A DNA stretch of 64,000 nt from Vombatus ursinus (lineage: Eukaryota; Chordata; Mammalia; Diprotodontia; Vombatidae), in contig NW_020954610.1 in assembly GCF_900497805.2 (NCBI RefSeq), forward strand, positions 31,008,025-31,072,024, given 5' to 3'. Shown here in pieces: positions 12,035 to 22,855 of this stretch; the first letter of the stretch is position 1, and each line of letters starts with the position of its first letter. The notes beneath the pieces were generated by a model, which was given only the letters and a program-made list of their open reading frames with translations, was not told where the DNA came from and did no database searches. The translations under genes were made by a program, and so were the position numbers.

Positions 12035-12292
12035 CTGGAGACAGCTAAGTTCCCTGGTGAGCCTGGCATTAGGAAGGCCTGAGTTCAAATCTGGTCTCAG
12101 ACGCTTATTAGCAGTGGGACTCTGGGAAACTCACTTAACCTTCTGTCTGCCTTTGTTTCCTCAGTTGTAAAGTGGGGATAATAATAGCACCTACCTTTCA
12201 GGGTTATTATAAGGCTCAAATGAGATAATATTTATAAAATGCTTAACACAGTGCCAGGTACATAGTAGATGCCTAATGCTTGTTTCTTTCCT
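12035..12292 (+). repeat. tRNA-SINE/MIR-type SINE
   Basis: 'CCTGAGTTCAAATCTGGTCT' B box, a diverged core with 'CTCACTTAACCTTCTGTCTG', then a long 3' part ending 'CATAGTAGATGCCTAATGCT'. Confidence 0.75.
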
Positions 12293-12344
12293 TTCCTGAC
12301 CCCTGCCATTTTGATAATAAGATAAGGGTTAGATTTAGAGAATT

Positions 12345-12530
12345 TTTTTTTTCAGTTTGGAAAGACCATTGTACTAGGAAAGATTTAGGAGATTTGGTTT
12401 CTAGTTCTAATTGCCATTAATTAGTTGTGTGACCTTTGGAAAGTGACTTTACTCTATATGGCCCGCAATTTACTTCTCTGTAAAGTGAAGGATTTGGCTT
12501 AAAGAATTTCTAAGGTCCATTTCTGTTCTA
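12345..12530 (+). repeat. MIR SINE
   Basis: 'TTAGTTGTGTGACCTTTGGA' core and 'TCTAAGGTCCATTTCTGTTC' end motif. Confidence 0.65.
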
Positions 12531-13010
12531 CATTTCTTGTTCAATTATTTCTGAAATAGATGTACTTCTGTGGCTTTTTGTTTAGCAATGAACTACTAGA
12601 GGCCAGTTCTTTTTTGGGAAACTGATTGTTGAGGACAATTCCTCTGTTATTTGATCAACTTTTGCAAAGGAGCAAAGTCCAGTCCAGTTAAGTCATTTTT
12701 ATGAAGTTGGAGAGATTTTAGAGGACTGATCATATGGAATCTAATTCAATAGGATCTATTTTCATTTCATACTTTTCATATCATGTTTATGGTGGTCAGC
12801 TTAATAGGCCAGACTCTATATTCACTGCAGTTTGGGTGTGCACAGTGTTTTTAGTCATCTAATTCTGCTGTAGTTCTACAAAGAGAAGGCACATTAATGG
12901 ATCATGTGTTTGGGAGATGGAGTCTAGTATCACTGTGACTTTCATCTCCATATGCTTGCCTCTCTCAGGTTCAGAATTTAGTGAAGATTTTTTTCACACC
13001 CTCTGTCATG

Positions 13011-13172
13011 TCATATACCACAACTTGTTCAGCCATTCTCTAATTGATGGGCATCCCCTTAACAAAAGTGCTGCTATGGATATTTTTATACAAATAGGTC
13101 CTTTTCCCTTTTTTTGGTCTCTTTGGGATACAGACCTAGTAGTGGTATTGCTGGATCAAAGGGTATGCACAG
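13011..13172 (-). repeat. 162-bp copy of an internal L1 ORF2 segment
   Basis: By eye it is identical over its whole length to 14,003-14,164, inside the L1 that starts 280 bp downstream. The offset is 992 bp. Both copies share the same internal gap relative to other L1 copies in the window: the stretch meaning 'TTTCCAATTCTTTGCCACC' is missing after 'GGGCATCCCCT'. It has no poly(A) tail of its own, and no target-site duplication is evident. Confidence 0.9.
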
Positions 13173-13451
13173 AGGATGTGAAAAAAGGATTGAGAGGATG
13201 TGAAAGAGGATGAGAGAGGAAGACAATATGCCCAGTGAAAAAGCATATACTCTCCAGCTAATGTTAAAACATAGTTTGTTTCTGGATAATTATCATACCT
13301 CTATAAGAATATTGGAGCAAGAAACATAGAGTTGATTAGGATGTTACCCCATAAATGTCCCCCCAATGCTTGAGCTCCTCAAACTAATTAGTATTGAACT
13401 AAAGAATAGAAAGAAAATAAATGTTAAATGATAATTCTAGTCCATGTAACA

Positions 13452-15300
13452 CACCAGGATTTTTTTTGCACTTAATAGTATTTTATTTTTTCCAATTACT
13501 TGTAAAGATAGTTTTCAACATTCATTTTATAAGATTTTGAGTTCCAAATTTTTCTTGCTCCCTTATTTCCCTCCCCACCCCAAGACAGCAAGCAATCTGA
13601 TAGAGGTTATTTGTTATACATATACAATCATGTTAAACATATTTCCCCATTAGTCATGTTGTGAAAGAAGAATCAGAACAAAGGGGAAAAACCACAAGAA
13701 AGAAAAAAAGCAAAAAGCAAAAAAGTAAAAATAGTATGCTTCGATCTACATTCAGACATAGTTTTTTCTCTGGATGTGGATAGCATTTTCCATCACAAGT
13801 ATTGGAATTGTCTTTGATCATCATATTGCTGAGAAGACCTGAGTCTATCATAGTTGATCATTGTGCAACATTGCTGTTACTATGTACAATGTTCTCCTGT
13901 TTCTGCTCACTTCACTCAGCACCAGTTTATGTTAACCTTTCCAGGTTTTTCTGAAATCCATCTGCTCATCATTTCTTATAGCACAATACTATCCCATTAC
14001 ATTCATATACCACAACTTGTTCAGCCATTCTCTAATTGATGGGCATCCCCTTAACAAAAGTGCTGCTATGGATATTTTTATACAAATAGGTCCTTTTCCC
14101 TTTTTTTGGTCTCTTTGGGATACAGACCTAGTAGTGGTATTGCTGGATCAAAGGGTATGCACAGTTTGGTTGCCCTTTGGGCATAGTTCCAAACTGTTCT
14201 TCAGAGTGGTTGGATCAGTTCACAACTCCACCAATAATGCATTAGTGTTCCAATTTTCCCACATTTTCACCAACATTTATCATTTTCCTTTTCTGTCATA
14301 TTAGTCAATCTGATAGTTGTGAACTGGTACTTCAGAATTGTTTTAATTTGCATTTCTCTAATCAATAGTGATTTAGAGCACTTTTTCATATGACTATAAA
14401 TAGCTTTAATTTCTTCATCTGAAAACTGCCTGTTAATATCCTTTGACCATTTATCAACTGGGAAATGACTTGCATTCTTATAAATTTGACTTAGTTCTCT
14501 ATATATTTGAGAAACGAGACCTTTATCAGAAACATTGGCTGTAAAAATTATTTCCCAGCTTTTAGCTTTCCTTTTAATCTTGGTTTCATTGATTTTGTTT
14601 ATGCAAAAACTTTTTAATCTAATATAATCAAAATTATCCATTTTGCATTTTATAATTTTCTCTCTCTCTTATTTGGTCATAAATTCTTTCCTTCTCCATA
14701 GATCTGACGGGTACAGTATTCCTTGCTCTCCGAATTTCCTTATGGTATCATATCATCCTTTATGTCTAAATCATGTGCCCGTGTTGACTTTATCTTGGTA
14801 AAAGGTGTTAGATGTTGGTCTATGCCTAGTTTCTGCCATAGTATTTTCCAATTTTCCCAGCAGTTTTGTCACATAGTGAGTTCTTATCCCAGAAGCTGGA
14901 GTCTTTGGGTTTGTCAAACAGTAGATTACTATAGTCATTTACTACTGTATCTTGTATACCTAGTCTATTCTACTGATCCACCACTCTGTTTCTTAGCCAG
15001 TACCAAATAGTTTTGATAATTGCCACTTTATAATATAGTTTTAGATCTGGCACAGCTAGGGCACCTTCTTTTGCATATTTTCATTAATTCTCTTGATATT
15101 CTTAATCTTTTGTTCTTCTAGATGAATTTTGTTATTATTTTTTCTAGCTCTATAAAATAATTTTTGATAGTTTGGTATGGCACGAAATAAATAAATTAGT
15201 GTAGAATTGTTATTTTTATTATATTTGCTTGGATTACCCATGAGCAACTGATATTTTTCCAGTTGTTTATATCTGCCTTTATTTGTGTGAAAAGTGTTTT
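13452..15300 (-). mobile_element. LINE-1, 5'-truncated (3' UTR and end of ORF2)
   Basis: The plus strand begins with the reverse of an L1 tail ('TTTTGAGTTCCAAATTTTTC', 'CCACCCCAAGACAGCAAGC') and enters ORF2 at about 13,850. Minus-strand translations give the end of ORF2, including 'SLLIREMQIKTILKYQFTTI' (minus-strand frame within 14,267-14,641). It stops abruptly at about 15,300, the usual 5' truncation of target-primed reverse transcription. Frames are broken, and one ORF2 stretch has an internal deletion shared with 13,011-13,172. Confidence 0.85.
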
Positions 15301-15544
15301 AGGACATTAAAAAAATCTTACATTTCTTCTCTTAATGCTAAAGCAAATAACGTCTCCCTTCTGCCTTAGTACCTTCTTAATGGAGTGTTGAGACAATCTT
15401 ATCATGGCTCTGGACATTAGTTAGAAGACATTGTGGTTTTATTATGGGTTTATATAGTTGATGGAAAGGAGCAATATAATAATGCTATTTAACTCTTGCT
15501 AATGCAACATAGCTAATTGTTCTTCAAAGTTGGGTTAGGGAAAA

Positions 15545-16235
15545 TGAATTATTTTCATTTTTTTTAAACTAAGAAGGATTTTTCTTTCCCCTGTCCTTCC
15601 TCCATCCACTGAATTGAACCAACAACATAAAAAGAAAGAAAAATAAAATTCTTATAAAAATATGGATAGTTGAGAAAAGCAAATTTGTGCATTGAAACCA
15701 TGTCCAAAAATGTGTATTTGTTTCATTCTGTGTCATGAGTCCATCTCCTCTGTCTCAGGATGAGGGAGCATGCTTTAGCTTTGTTCCTCCAGGATCCTGA
15801 TTTGTTATTACATTGATCAGAATTTTCAAGTTCTTCAAATTTGTTTTTCTTTATAATGCTGTTTATATTGCATGAATTGTTCTCCTATTTCTACTCACTT
15901 TGCATCAGTTCATACAGATCTTCCCAGTTTTCTCTAAATCTGTTCATTTCATCATTTCTTATGGTCCAAAAAAATCATATTACATTCAATATCAATCAAT
16001 CAGTAAACATTTATTAGATGCCTACTATGTGCCAAGCACTGTGTTGAGCTCTGGGGATACACAAAGAGGCAAAAGACAGTCCCTGTTCTCAATTGGTTTA
16101 TCCAGTCCTTAATTGATGGGCACCTCCTTAGTTTTCAGGGGTTACTACAAAAAGAACCACTGTACATATTGGTCCTTTACCTCTTTCCCTAATCTCTCTG
16201 GGGTTTAGGCCTAACTGGCTGAAATTGAACTATTT
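15545..16235 (-). mobile_element. Old L1 3' end, split by another repeat
   Basis: Antisense L1 motifs run from 'TTCCTCCATCCACTGAATTG' through 'CTACTCACTTTGCATCAG'. They resume after the insert at 15,990-16,105 with 'CTTAATTGATGGGCACCTCC'. The divergence is much greater than in the L1 at 13,452. Confidence 0.65.
15988..16105 (+). repeat. TTTATTAAG-headed repeat inside old L1
   Basis: 'AGTAAACATTTATTAGATGC', 'CTACTATGTGCCAAGCACTG' and 'GACAGTCCCTGTTCTCAA' interrupt the L1, which continues on the far side. This repeat is therefore the younger insertion. Confidence 0.7.
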
Positions 16236-16302
16236 ATATACTAGCAAATCTTGTCCGTGTTTGACAGAAATGCTATTTCATAGAGTTGCTTAGTTGAAGG
16301 TG

Positions 16303-16498
16303 GTTATTGTTCAGTTGTTTTCAGTCGTGTCTGACCCTTCATGATCCAATTTGGGGTTTTCTTGGCAAAGATACTACAGTGATTTGCCATTTCTTATTTC
16401 ATCATATAGATGAGGAAGCCAGATTTGGACTCAGAAAGCTGAGTCTTCTTGACTCTAGGCCCAGTACTTAACCACTGTGCCACTTAGCTGCCTAGCTA
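16303..16498 (-). repeat. Marsupial tRNA-derived SINE, antisense
   Basis: The plus strand starts 'TTTTCAGTCGTGTCTGACCC' and 'GGTTTTCTTGGCAAAGATAC'. It ends with the head reversed, 'AACCACTGTGCCACTTAGCT'. Confidence 0.8.
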
Positions 16499-16499
16499 G

Positions 16500-17875
16500 G
16501 CTAGACTGTAGTAGATTCTAAGTATAGGGGAAGCCTGAAAGGTGGAAGAAGCAGATTAATCCAATTTATGTAATCAGCAGATTATCCTTGCCATGCTACA
16601 AAATGGCCTTTTAAATCTCTGATCTCTGATACCTTTGGAATTCTCCAGATATTTCCTGGGGGACTTGACCCTCAGTTTGAGAAACACTAGTTTTAGGGAC
16701 TAAGTAAGGAAAATCTAAGTAAGAAAATCTTAGAAATCAAGCTTTAACTCTGTGGAAGACAAGATGAAAAATTATCTACCTTGATGTTGTGTTATATACT
16801 TTCTTCAGGCTCTTAGGTTTTCTTGAGGTAGGTAAACTATTTCCTTCCTAGTTGACACTTCTTCAGGACAAAGTTGAGTCCCAACAGTGTATCAAAATGT
16901 GAAGCTCTAGGTACTTATGCTATAGTCTGTTTTGTTATTTTCTCTACATGCACTTTGAACCCAAGCAAGCAGAGGAAAACTACATGGCTTTTGCTGAAAG
17001 AATCACAGATCAGGGAATTTATATGGAGATTACATTTCTCTGAAGGATTATTTATTTGTGTTTTTTTCATGGTGATTTTTTGAAGGGAGTAAAGTGGCTG
17101 TCTTTAGGGATTCTTCTTCTACTGCCCCTCCTCCTCCCATTTTGCTATTTCTTCTTCTCCATTTGAGAGACTATAACAAAGAATGATGTATCTATCTTTC
17201 AGTAAACATTGAAAATGAAAGACTGTCCTGTTAGAATAAAATAGTTATGAAGATATTCCCATAAAGCAGCTGAGGTAGCAGATTTTACTGAAACTATGTT
17301 TTAAAGTGATTGACAAGAACTTTGTCCATAAGATGTGTTTCCTGAAGGTAAGCAGAAGGTGCTATTAATTAATGAATATTTCTACATACACCAACCTACT
17401 CCTCCCCAGCTAAGTAATAAGAAGTCTGCATTTGTAGTCAGAGCTATCCGCTATCATCAGAGAATGGTAGGGGTTGACAGATTGATGACAGACTGGCCAC
17501 TAGTCAGAAATACAGCAGCACTGTAGTTTAAAAAGCAAATATTGGATATATATGGATAAGAGTATGGTAAATAAAAACTCTTTGTATAATGTTGCTTCCT
17601 TTGCATGAGAAAGGGAAGCTAATGACCTCAGGTAAGAGATGTGATCAGAAATATGATCTTTAATAGTAGTAAATATGTTCCAGTCACAGTTTCTTCCAGT
17701 TAGATCTGTGATCGAACAACTTACATTTATAAAGATGGCTGGCTATGTTTAGAGTTTTGTTCATTGTTCATTCTATAGTCAATAAAAAATATGACTACAG
17801 ATGACGAATTCTAGGAGCACTTAGAGGAGGATAACATGATTGTTCAGAGTAGTTAATAAAGGATTGGCATAAAGT
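16500..17875. other. 1.4-kb stretch without recognised features
   Basis: No gene supported. At about 16,630-16,690 the text 'CTCAGTTTGAGAAACACTAG' recalls the ends of hAT-type DNA transposons (reversed 'TTCTCAAACT'), but this is too short to call. Confidence 0.4.
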
Positions 17876-17879
17876 CACA

Positions 17880-18085
17880 GATGCTCAAAGTTAGAAGGGA
17901 ATTTTTTGATCACTTATTCCAATGTAGACCTGAACAAGTATGTGTTTTACAAAATTATTGGCAAGTGAGTAACCTCCTGCCTCCAGTGGTAGGAAGCTCA
18001 CTACCTCCCAAAGCAGTCCTTTACTTTTTTGAAGAAGTCGAATTGGTAGGAATTCTGTTTGTTTTCCCTTTCCCCATATCCTAAT
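17880..18085 (-). repeat. Possible L3/CR1-type LINE tail, antisense
   Basis: 'GTAGGAAGCTCACTACCTCC' and 'CAAAGCAGTCCTTTACTTTT' fit the 'short-line' block of antisense CR1/L3 tails. Weak. Confidence 0.4.
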
Positions 18086-18261
18086 TTCTTTTTTTGAGGC
18101 TCTTACTTTCATTTGACAGCTATGGTAAGAATATGACCTATATGCCTAAGATTTTCAGTTTCCTCCCAAGATTTCATAATAATCCATCATAAAGGAGGTA
18201 GGACTTAGGCAGGCCTGGGAGTTTTGTTTAAGAATTGGATAATTAGATAAGTGTAAAGGAT

Positions 18262-18264
<3 letters not shown>

Positions 18265-18306
<42 letters not shown>

Positions 18307-18373
18307 GTGAACAAAAGTGTCATAGTAATTCTCTCTCTCTTTCTCTCTCTCTTTCTCCCTCTCTCTCTCTCTG
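18265..18373. repeat. (TG)n and (CT)n microsatellites
   Basis: A TG run at 18,265-18,304, about 26 bp of other sequence, then a CT-rich run at 18,330-18,373. Confidence 0.95.
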
Positions 18374-18602
18374 TCATATAGGATATTATGAATAGATCAA
18401 TCAGCCTGGCTGGGGTGGACCATTGGTTTTATAGAATAACAGAAGCTAAATATATATGGTCCGCAATGAAGGAATGAATATTTTGTCCATGCAAAATGAA
18501 TGGCTTATGTGCAAACTGAACGTGTGTTTTTTGTCTCTAAACAAATACATTATTTTCTCATTGGCACCATACTATAACTGGTCCTACTTTGGTTTAAAAG
18601 CA

Positions 18603-18842
18603 ATTAGATGGTGCATTTGATGGAGTGTCAAATTTTGAGTCAGGAAAATGAGTTCAAATCCTGCCTCAAACTATTAACAGTTTTGTAACCCTCGTCAAGT
18701 CATTTAACCTCTCTCTGCCTCAGCTTCTTATCTCTAACATGATAGCACCTACCTCAAAGTATTACTGTGAGGATCAAATCAAATGAGAAAACATGTAAAG
18801 CTCTTAGCTTACCTTTAAATGCAAAGTAGTTTTATTATTATA
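18603..18842 (+). repeat. tRNA-SINE/MIR-type SINE, diverged
   Basis: 'ATGAGTTCAAATCCTGCCTC', 'GTCAAGTCATTTAACCTCTC' and a 3' part 'GATAGCACCTACCTCAAAGT'. Older than the copies at 45,005 and 58,421. Confidence 0.7.
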
Positions 18843-18849
18843 GCTTTAA

Positions 18850-19800
18850 TAGATCTGTGATATTTTTAGTGTGGGTACTACCTCCACTGATACAGATTTC
18901 AGTCTTCCTTTGCATTCCATGAAGTGGTTTCCTATAAATCCTCATGAGATCTGACTAACAATTTGAAGACATTCTGCCTATTGCTTTAGTATTTTAGGGA
19001 GACAACCATAACGCTCACTTTTTATGTACATATCTAGACCACTTCTTTTGTCAGTCCTTCATATTCTAAATAACATCTTTTATACTACTTCATTCTCAGT
19101 AATTGGCCCTAACCCACCTCACTCATTTTCAAAAGGAAACTCATACATGAGGCATTAACTATGTGGGACTGATCAGAACTTTATCATTGTATACATATTT
19201 GGTCTCCAGTGTATGAAAGCAATTTTAAGACGGTAAAAGGAAGAACCACAAATGAAACTAGAATTGGAAAATAATATACCATATGTAAGAAGGTTAGAAG
19301 GAATATTTTTAGAAAACAGAAGGCTGATGGATAATATACAATCTCCAGGTATATAAAAGACTTCATTGGGGCAGATGCTTCTTTTCTCTTTTTAACCAAA
19401 AAGGAGAGATGATATTTTATTATATACATACTCAAAAGGATTTTTGATTGCATCACTTTGGTTTGGATGTTCATTCCAATGATGTAGATCCCAAGCATCC
19501 ATTCCCAATCATTATATTTGACTTTTGTCCATATTTCATACTTGTTCATCATGGCAAGGAGGAAATATGATGCTAAGAAGAAGGTGCCTTCAATTTCCAC
19601 TGAGGAGCAAAAAGGTCTCGGAATGAAGCATAGAAAACTCAAGTTAGCTCTAAGGAAGAATTTCTTGGTAGTGAACTATTTTTATTCATAAAGTATAGGT
19701 ATAAAAGGAAGTTGTTGACCTTCTCTGGAAACTATAAATTGGACTATCATTGATATTTTGGTTTGCTTTTGCTCAAATTTCAACTAAATGTGCATAACTT
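18850..19800. other. Non-genic stretch with a 152-codon minus-strand frame
   Basis: The minus-strand frame at 19,184-19,642 is hydrophobic and matches nothing I know. It has no supporting context such as a CpG island or splice-flanked exon pattern, and is most likely chance or decayed repeat. Confidence 0.35.
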
Positions 19801-19804
19801 TTAA

Positions 19805-20365
19805 GTCTTGATATTAAAAATAAATGTTTATTAATCATTTATTTTATAATACTTTATTTCCTCATGTATCCCTTCTTTTTCCCACACACCATTTCATATA
19901 ATCATATAACAAAGTTTTTTTTTTTAAGAAAAAGAAAAAGAAGAGGAAAAAAAATCAGTGAAACACATCAAAACAATCCAACAACACACACAATGTTCTA
20001 TACCTGTGGAACTCCCACCTCTGCAAAGGAGTGAGGGGGAAGGACTGTGTCATCTTGCAACTCTTTCTGAGGGCCATGCTTATTCTTTGTAAGCTTACAA
20101 GATTCATTACTCATTGTTTTGTGGTTGTTATTCTTTCCATTTACATTGATGTAGTCTTTGTGTATATTGTTTTCCTGGTTCTGCTTACTTCACTTTGCAT
20201 TAGTTCATATAAGTCTCTCCATGCTTCTCTCTCTTCATCATAAGCATCCTTTCTTTCAGCACAATTCATGCAACCCAATTTGTTTAGGCACACCTCCATT
20301 TATTGGCATCTACTTTGATACCATAAAAAGTTAAGTGCCATTTTTTACAACTTTGTGACTTGGTC
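19805..20365 (-). mobile_element. Old L1 3' end, antisense
   Basis: The plus strand shows the reversed old-L1 tail ('CCATTTCATATAATCATATA', an A-rich block, 'CTGTGGAACTCCCACCTCTG') and reaches the end of ORF2 ('GTTCTGCTTACTTCACTTTG', 'CCATTTATTGGCATCTAC'). Confidence 0.65.
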
Positions 20366-20384
20366 TATTCCATTTAACAGAATC

Positions 20385-20765
20385 TCAGAGTCAGAAGGAA
20401 CCTCAGAGACCATCTAGACCACACAATCCTAAATAATAATTTCTTTTACAACTTACTTGACAGTGACCTGACTAGAGGTCAGGAAAAACTGAATGCCTCC
20501 CAAGGCAGCCTATTTCACATTTATATAACTCTGATTATTAGGACATTTTCTCTAACATCAAGCTTTACTTTGTCATTCCGTAACTTCAACCCATCATTCT
20601 TAGTACTTCCCTCTAGGGCTAAGAAGACCAAATCTAATCCTTTTCCTACCATGACTGCTCTTGACATACTTCAAAATAGCTAGCATGCCTCCTCTAAATC
20701 TTCTCTCCTCCAGATTAAACATGCCAGCTCCTTCAACCAATCCTCAATTAGATTGATATCAGGGC
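20385..20765 (-). repeat. L3/CR1-type LINE, 3' part, antisense
   Basis: Block order fits antisense CR1/L3: 'AGAAGGAACCTCAGAGACCA', 'CCCAAGGCAGCCTATTTCAC', 'TCTAATCCTTTTCCTACCAT' and 'CTTCTCTCCTCCAGATTAAA' ending near 'CTCCTTCAACCAATCC'. One of the clearer copies here. Confidence 0.65.
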
Positions 20766-20818
20766 TTAAATGGCCTCTATGGTCCCTTTCATCTCTAAAG
20801 TTATGATCTTATGATCCT
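20766..20818 (+). repeat. MIR 3' end fragment
   Basis: 'CTCTATGGTCCCTTTCATCT' then 'TTATGATCTTATGATCC', the usual MIR end. Confidence 0.5.
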
Positions 20819-20819
20819 T

Positions 20820-21940
20820 TCACTAGATATTTTTTATACCAGCATGATGTCTGCTCAAGAAACTGGTTCAGTAAATTCCCTGCATCTTTAAGAGGTAGAA
20901 AAGGAGAATTCTGTTTGTTAAGTGCCATTTCCTAAGTGAAGAAAAGGTGGTATCTGGAGCAACTTATAGTAATCTAAAAGAGGTAACAAGAAAAGAGGCA
21001 TTTGTTTTCTTTCACTTATACTGGTTCTAGCAGAGATGAATATGAATTGTTAACATTCTATTCTCCCCTTAATTCCTAAACCTGAATCACTTAATCCCAA
21101 ATAGAGAAAGGAAAAATACTTATATCTGACTCCTTTCCCTGGCAGTTGATGACTTTCCTCCTACACAAAGGGGTGCAGCAGAAGAGGCACAAGTAAGCAT
21201 CTGAAATGAGAAGGGGCAAAAAGTAACTGAGTTCCATTCTCATTAAATGTTTCACAAAGATGGAGCCTAGAATTTAGGAAGTTCAGACTCTTACTTAAAT
21301 TCATTTATACTTAAAACTGTCATCTGACATAACTTCATCTCCTTTCCTGGCCTTACATAGGAGACCTCACACTGGTTGCAACAAAGACAAGATGTCCTCC
21401 ATACTACCAGAATAGGCTCTCCAATTCGTGGTCCATTGTTATCTAGCTATTAGAGTGGGTCCCTGCCTTTGGTTAAATTTATTGCTGTTTGTCAGAAATT
21501 GAGCAGATGGATTTGAATTCCTAATCTTCTTGAAAAATGTGCCAAGCAGTTTTTCTTTAGAATATTTTTTTAAAACCAAATCCTTGTTGACGTGTATTTT
21601 TTTCTCATTAAAGGCATCTTACTAATCAGTCTATAATTCACACCCCTCATTTATTCCTGAATTTTCTGATACCCATCCCTCCATTTTGGATTCAATAATC
21701 CTTCCCCCATTCAGAGACATCTTAAAAGTTTAGGCAAATAAATATAGTTTCTTTAACTGTCAACATGTTGTAAATTACTTGGATGATACTAAAAATATAA
21801 TAGTTATTTACATTAATTGCTTAAAGATATATCTAGATTGTATAGTAATCAATCTAGAAATGTCCCAATGGTACTTAGCTTGCCATTTCTTATGAGATAT
21901 GTCCTTGTACTGATCCTCTTGACCCCTATTACTGAAGCAG
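20820..21940. other. Non-genic stretch, no feature recognised
   Basis: No exon or RNA gene supported. The last few hundred bases may be further, unrecognisable LINE sequence leading into the relic at 21,950. Confidence 0.4.
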
Positions 21941-21949
21941 GTTTTTAAC

Positions 21950-22390
21950 CCTGTTAAAAATCTGTCTTTATGCTGACTTTTCTAAACCCATTTGCAGTCT
22001 TTTTGCAGCAGAGATTTTTGGAGAACTGATTGTTTTGCTCTTTTTTCTTCCCCTACTGTCATTTATTTCCTCCTGGTCACTGAAGCTACAGATACTTTTT
22101 AAGACCAGTCTTTCCTTTGTGCTATCAACACACCTGTCTTGGAACTTTCTGCTACTATGAAGTATCCTATTTTCTTCTCTCATCAGACACTGGAGAATTT
22201 TCCTTATACTAAAGGTCAGGCTCATAGGTCTGTAGTTTTCCCTGTTCTTCCACAATTCCCTTTTTAAATGGCAACAGCACATTAGCCCTTCCTTATCTCT
22301 CCTGTCTCTCCTGTCAGTGTGGAGTTAAAAACCCATCCCTCCTAGTGCTTTCATTACTTTTGACACCAATTTAGGAATTCAGCATGCCAG
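21950..22390 (-). repeat. L3/CR1-type LINE reverse-transcriptase relic, antisense
   Basis: The minus-strand frame at 21,968-22,282 contains 'ENYRPMSLT' followed by 'IRKILQCLM'. This is the NYRPxSLT...GKxLE signature of CR1/L3-type reverse transcriptases (L2 and RTE have NYRGISL instead). Just upstream on that strand 'FKKG'-like sequence is decayed. The reading frame is broken and the relic is very old. Confidence 0.5.
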
Positions 22391-22487
22391 TATATGTCTC
22401 AAAACCTTCACTGTGTTGATGCTTTTAAAAAAAATTCTTAATTATAGCTTTTCTTTCTAAGGGAATAATATTCACCAAATTCAGTTG

Positions 22488-22625
22488 AATTCCACAAATA
22501 TTTATTAGGTATCTCTAATATGCTAGGCACAGGAGAAATAACTCAAGGAGCTTACAACTAGTAGGAGGAGAGTGATAGGGATACAAATAAATATAATACA
22601 AGTAGGAATGAGGTAAGTGCATGGA
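22488..22625 (+). repeat. TTTATTAAG-headed repeat
   Basis: 'CCACAAATATTTATTAGGTA', 'ATATGCTAGGCACAGG' and 'CAAGGAGCTTACAACTAGTA'. Confidence 0.6.
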
Positions 22626-22689
22626 AAGTCCAGCAGGGAGGTAGAACAGATTTGGGGAAGGAGTTTAGATAGTAGGGGTACTAACACAG

Positions 22690-22822
22690 TTATTTAATGC
22701 TATTTTACAAGTGACCTTGAGCAAGTCACCACCTCTCTGGGTATTTCCTCTTCTATATACTGAGAAGACTAAACTACATGGTCTCTGAGGTAATTTTCCA
22801 ACATTAAATTCACAATCCTTAA
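22690..22822 (+). repeat. MIR SINE
   Basis: 'GTGACCTTGAGCAAGTCACC' core, 'AAACTACATGGTCTCTGAGG' end. It ends just before the DDX4 retrocopy. Confidence 0.65.
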
Positions 22823-22855
22823 GAAAGGCCTTATAGAGAAGAACTTGTGACCAAC

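Noticed and set aside
16630-16690. Fragment of a hAT-type DNA transposon
   Set aside because: Only about 20 bp recalls the terminal text. No second end or duplication was seen.
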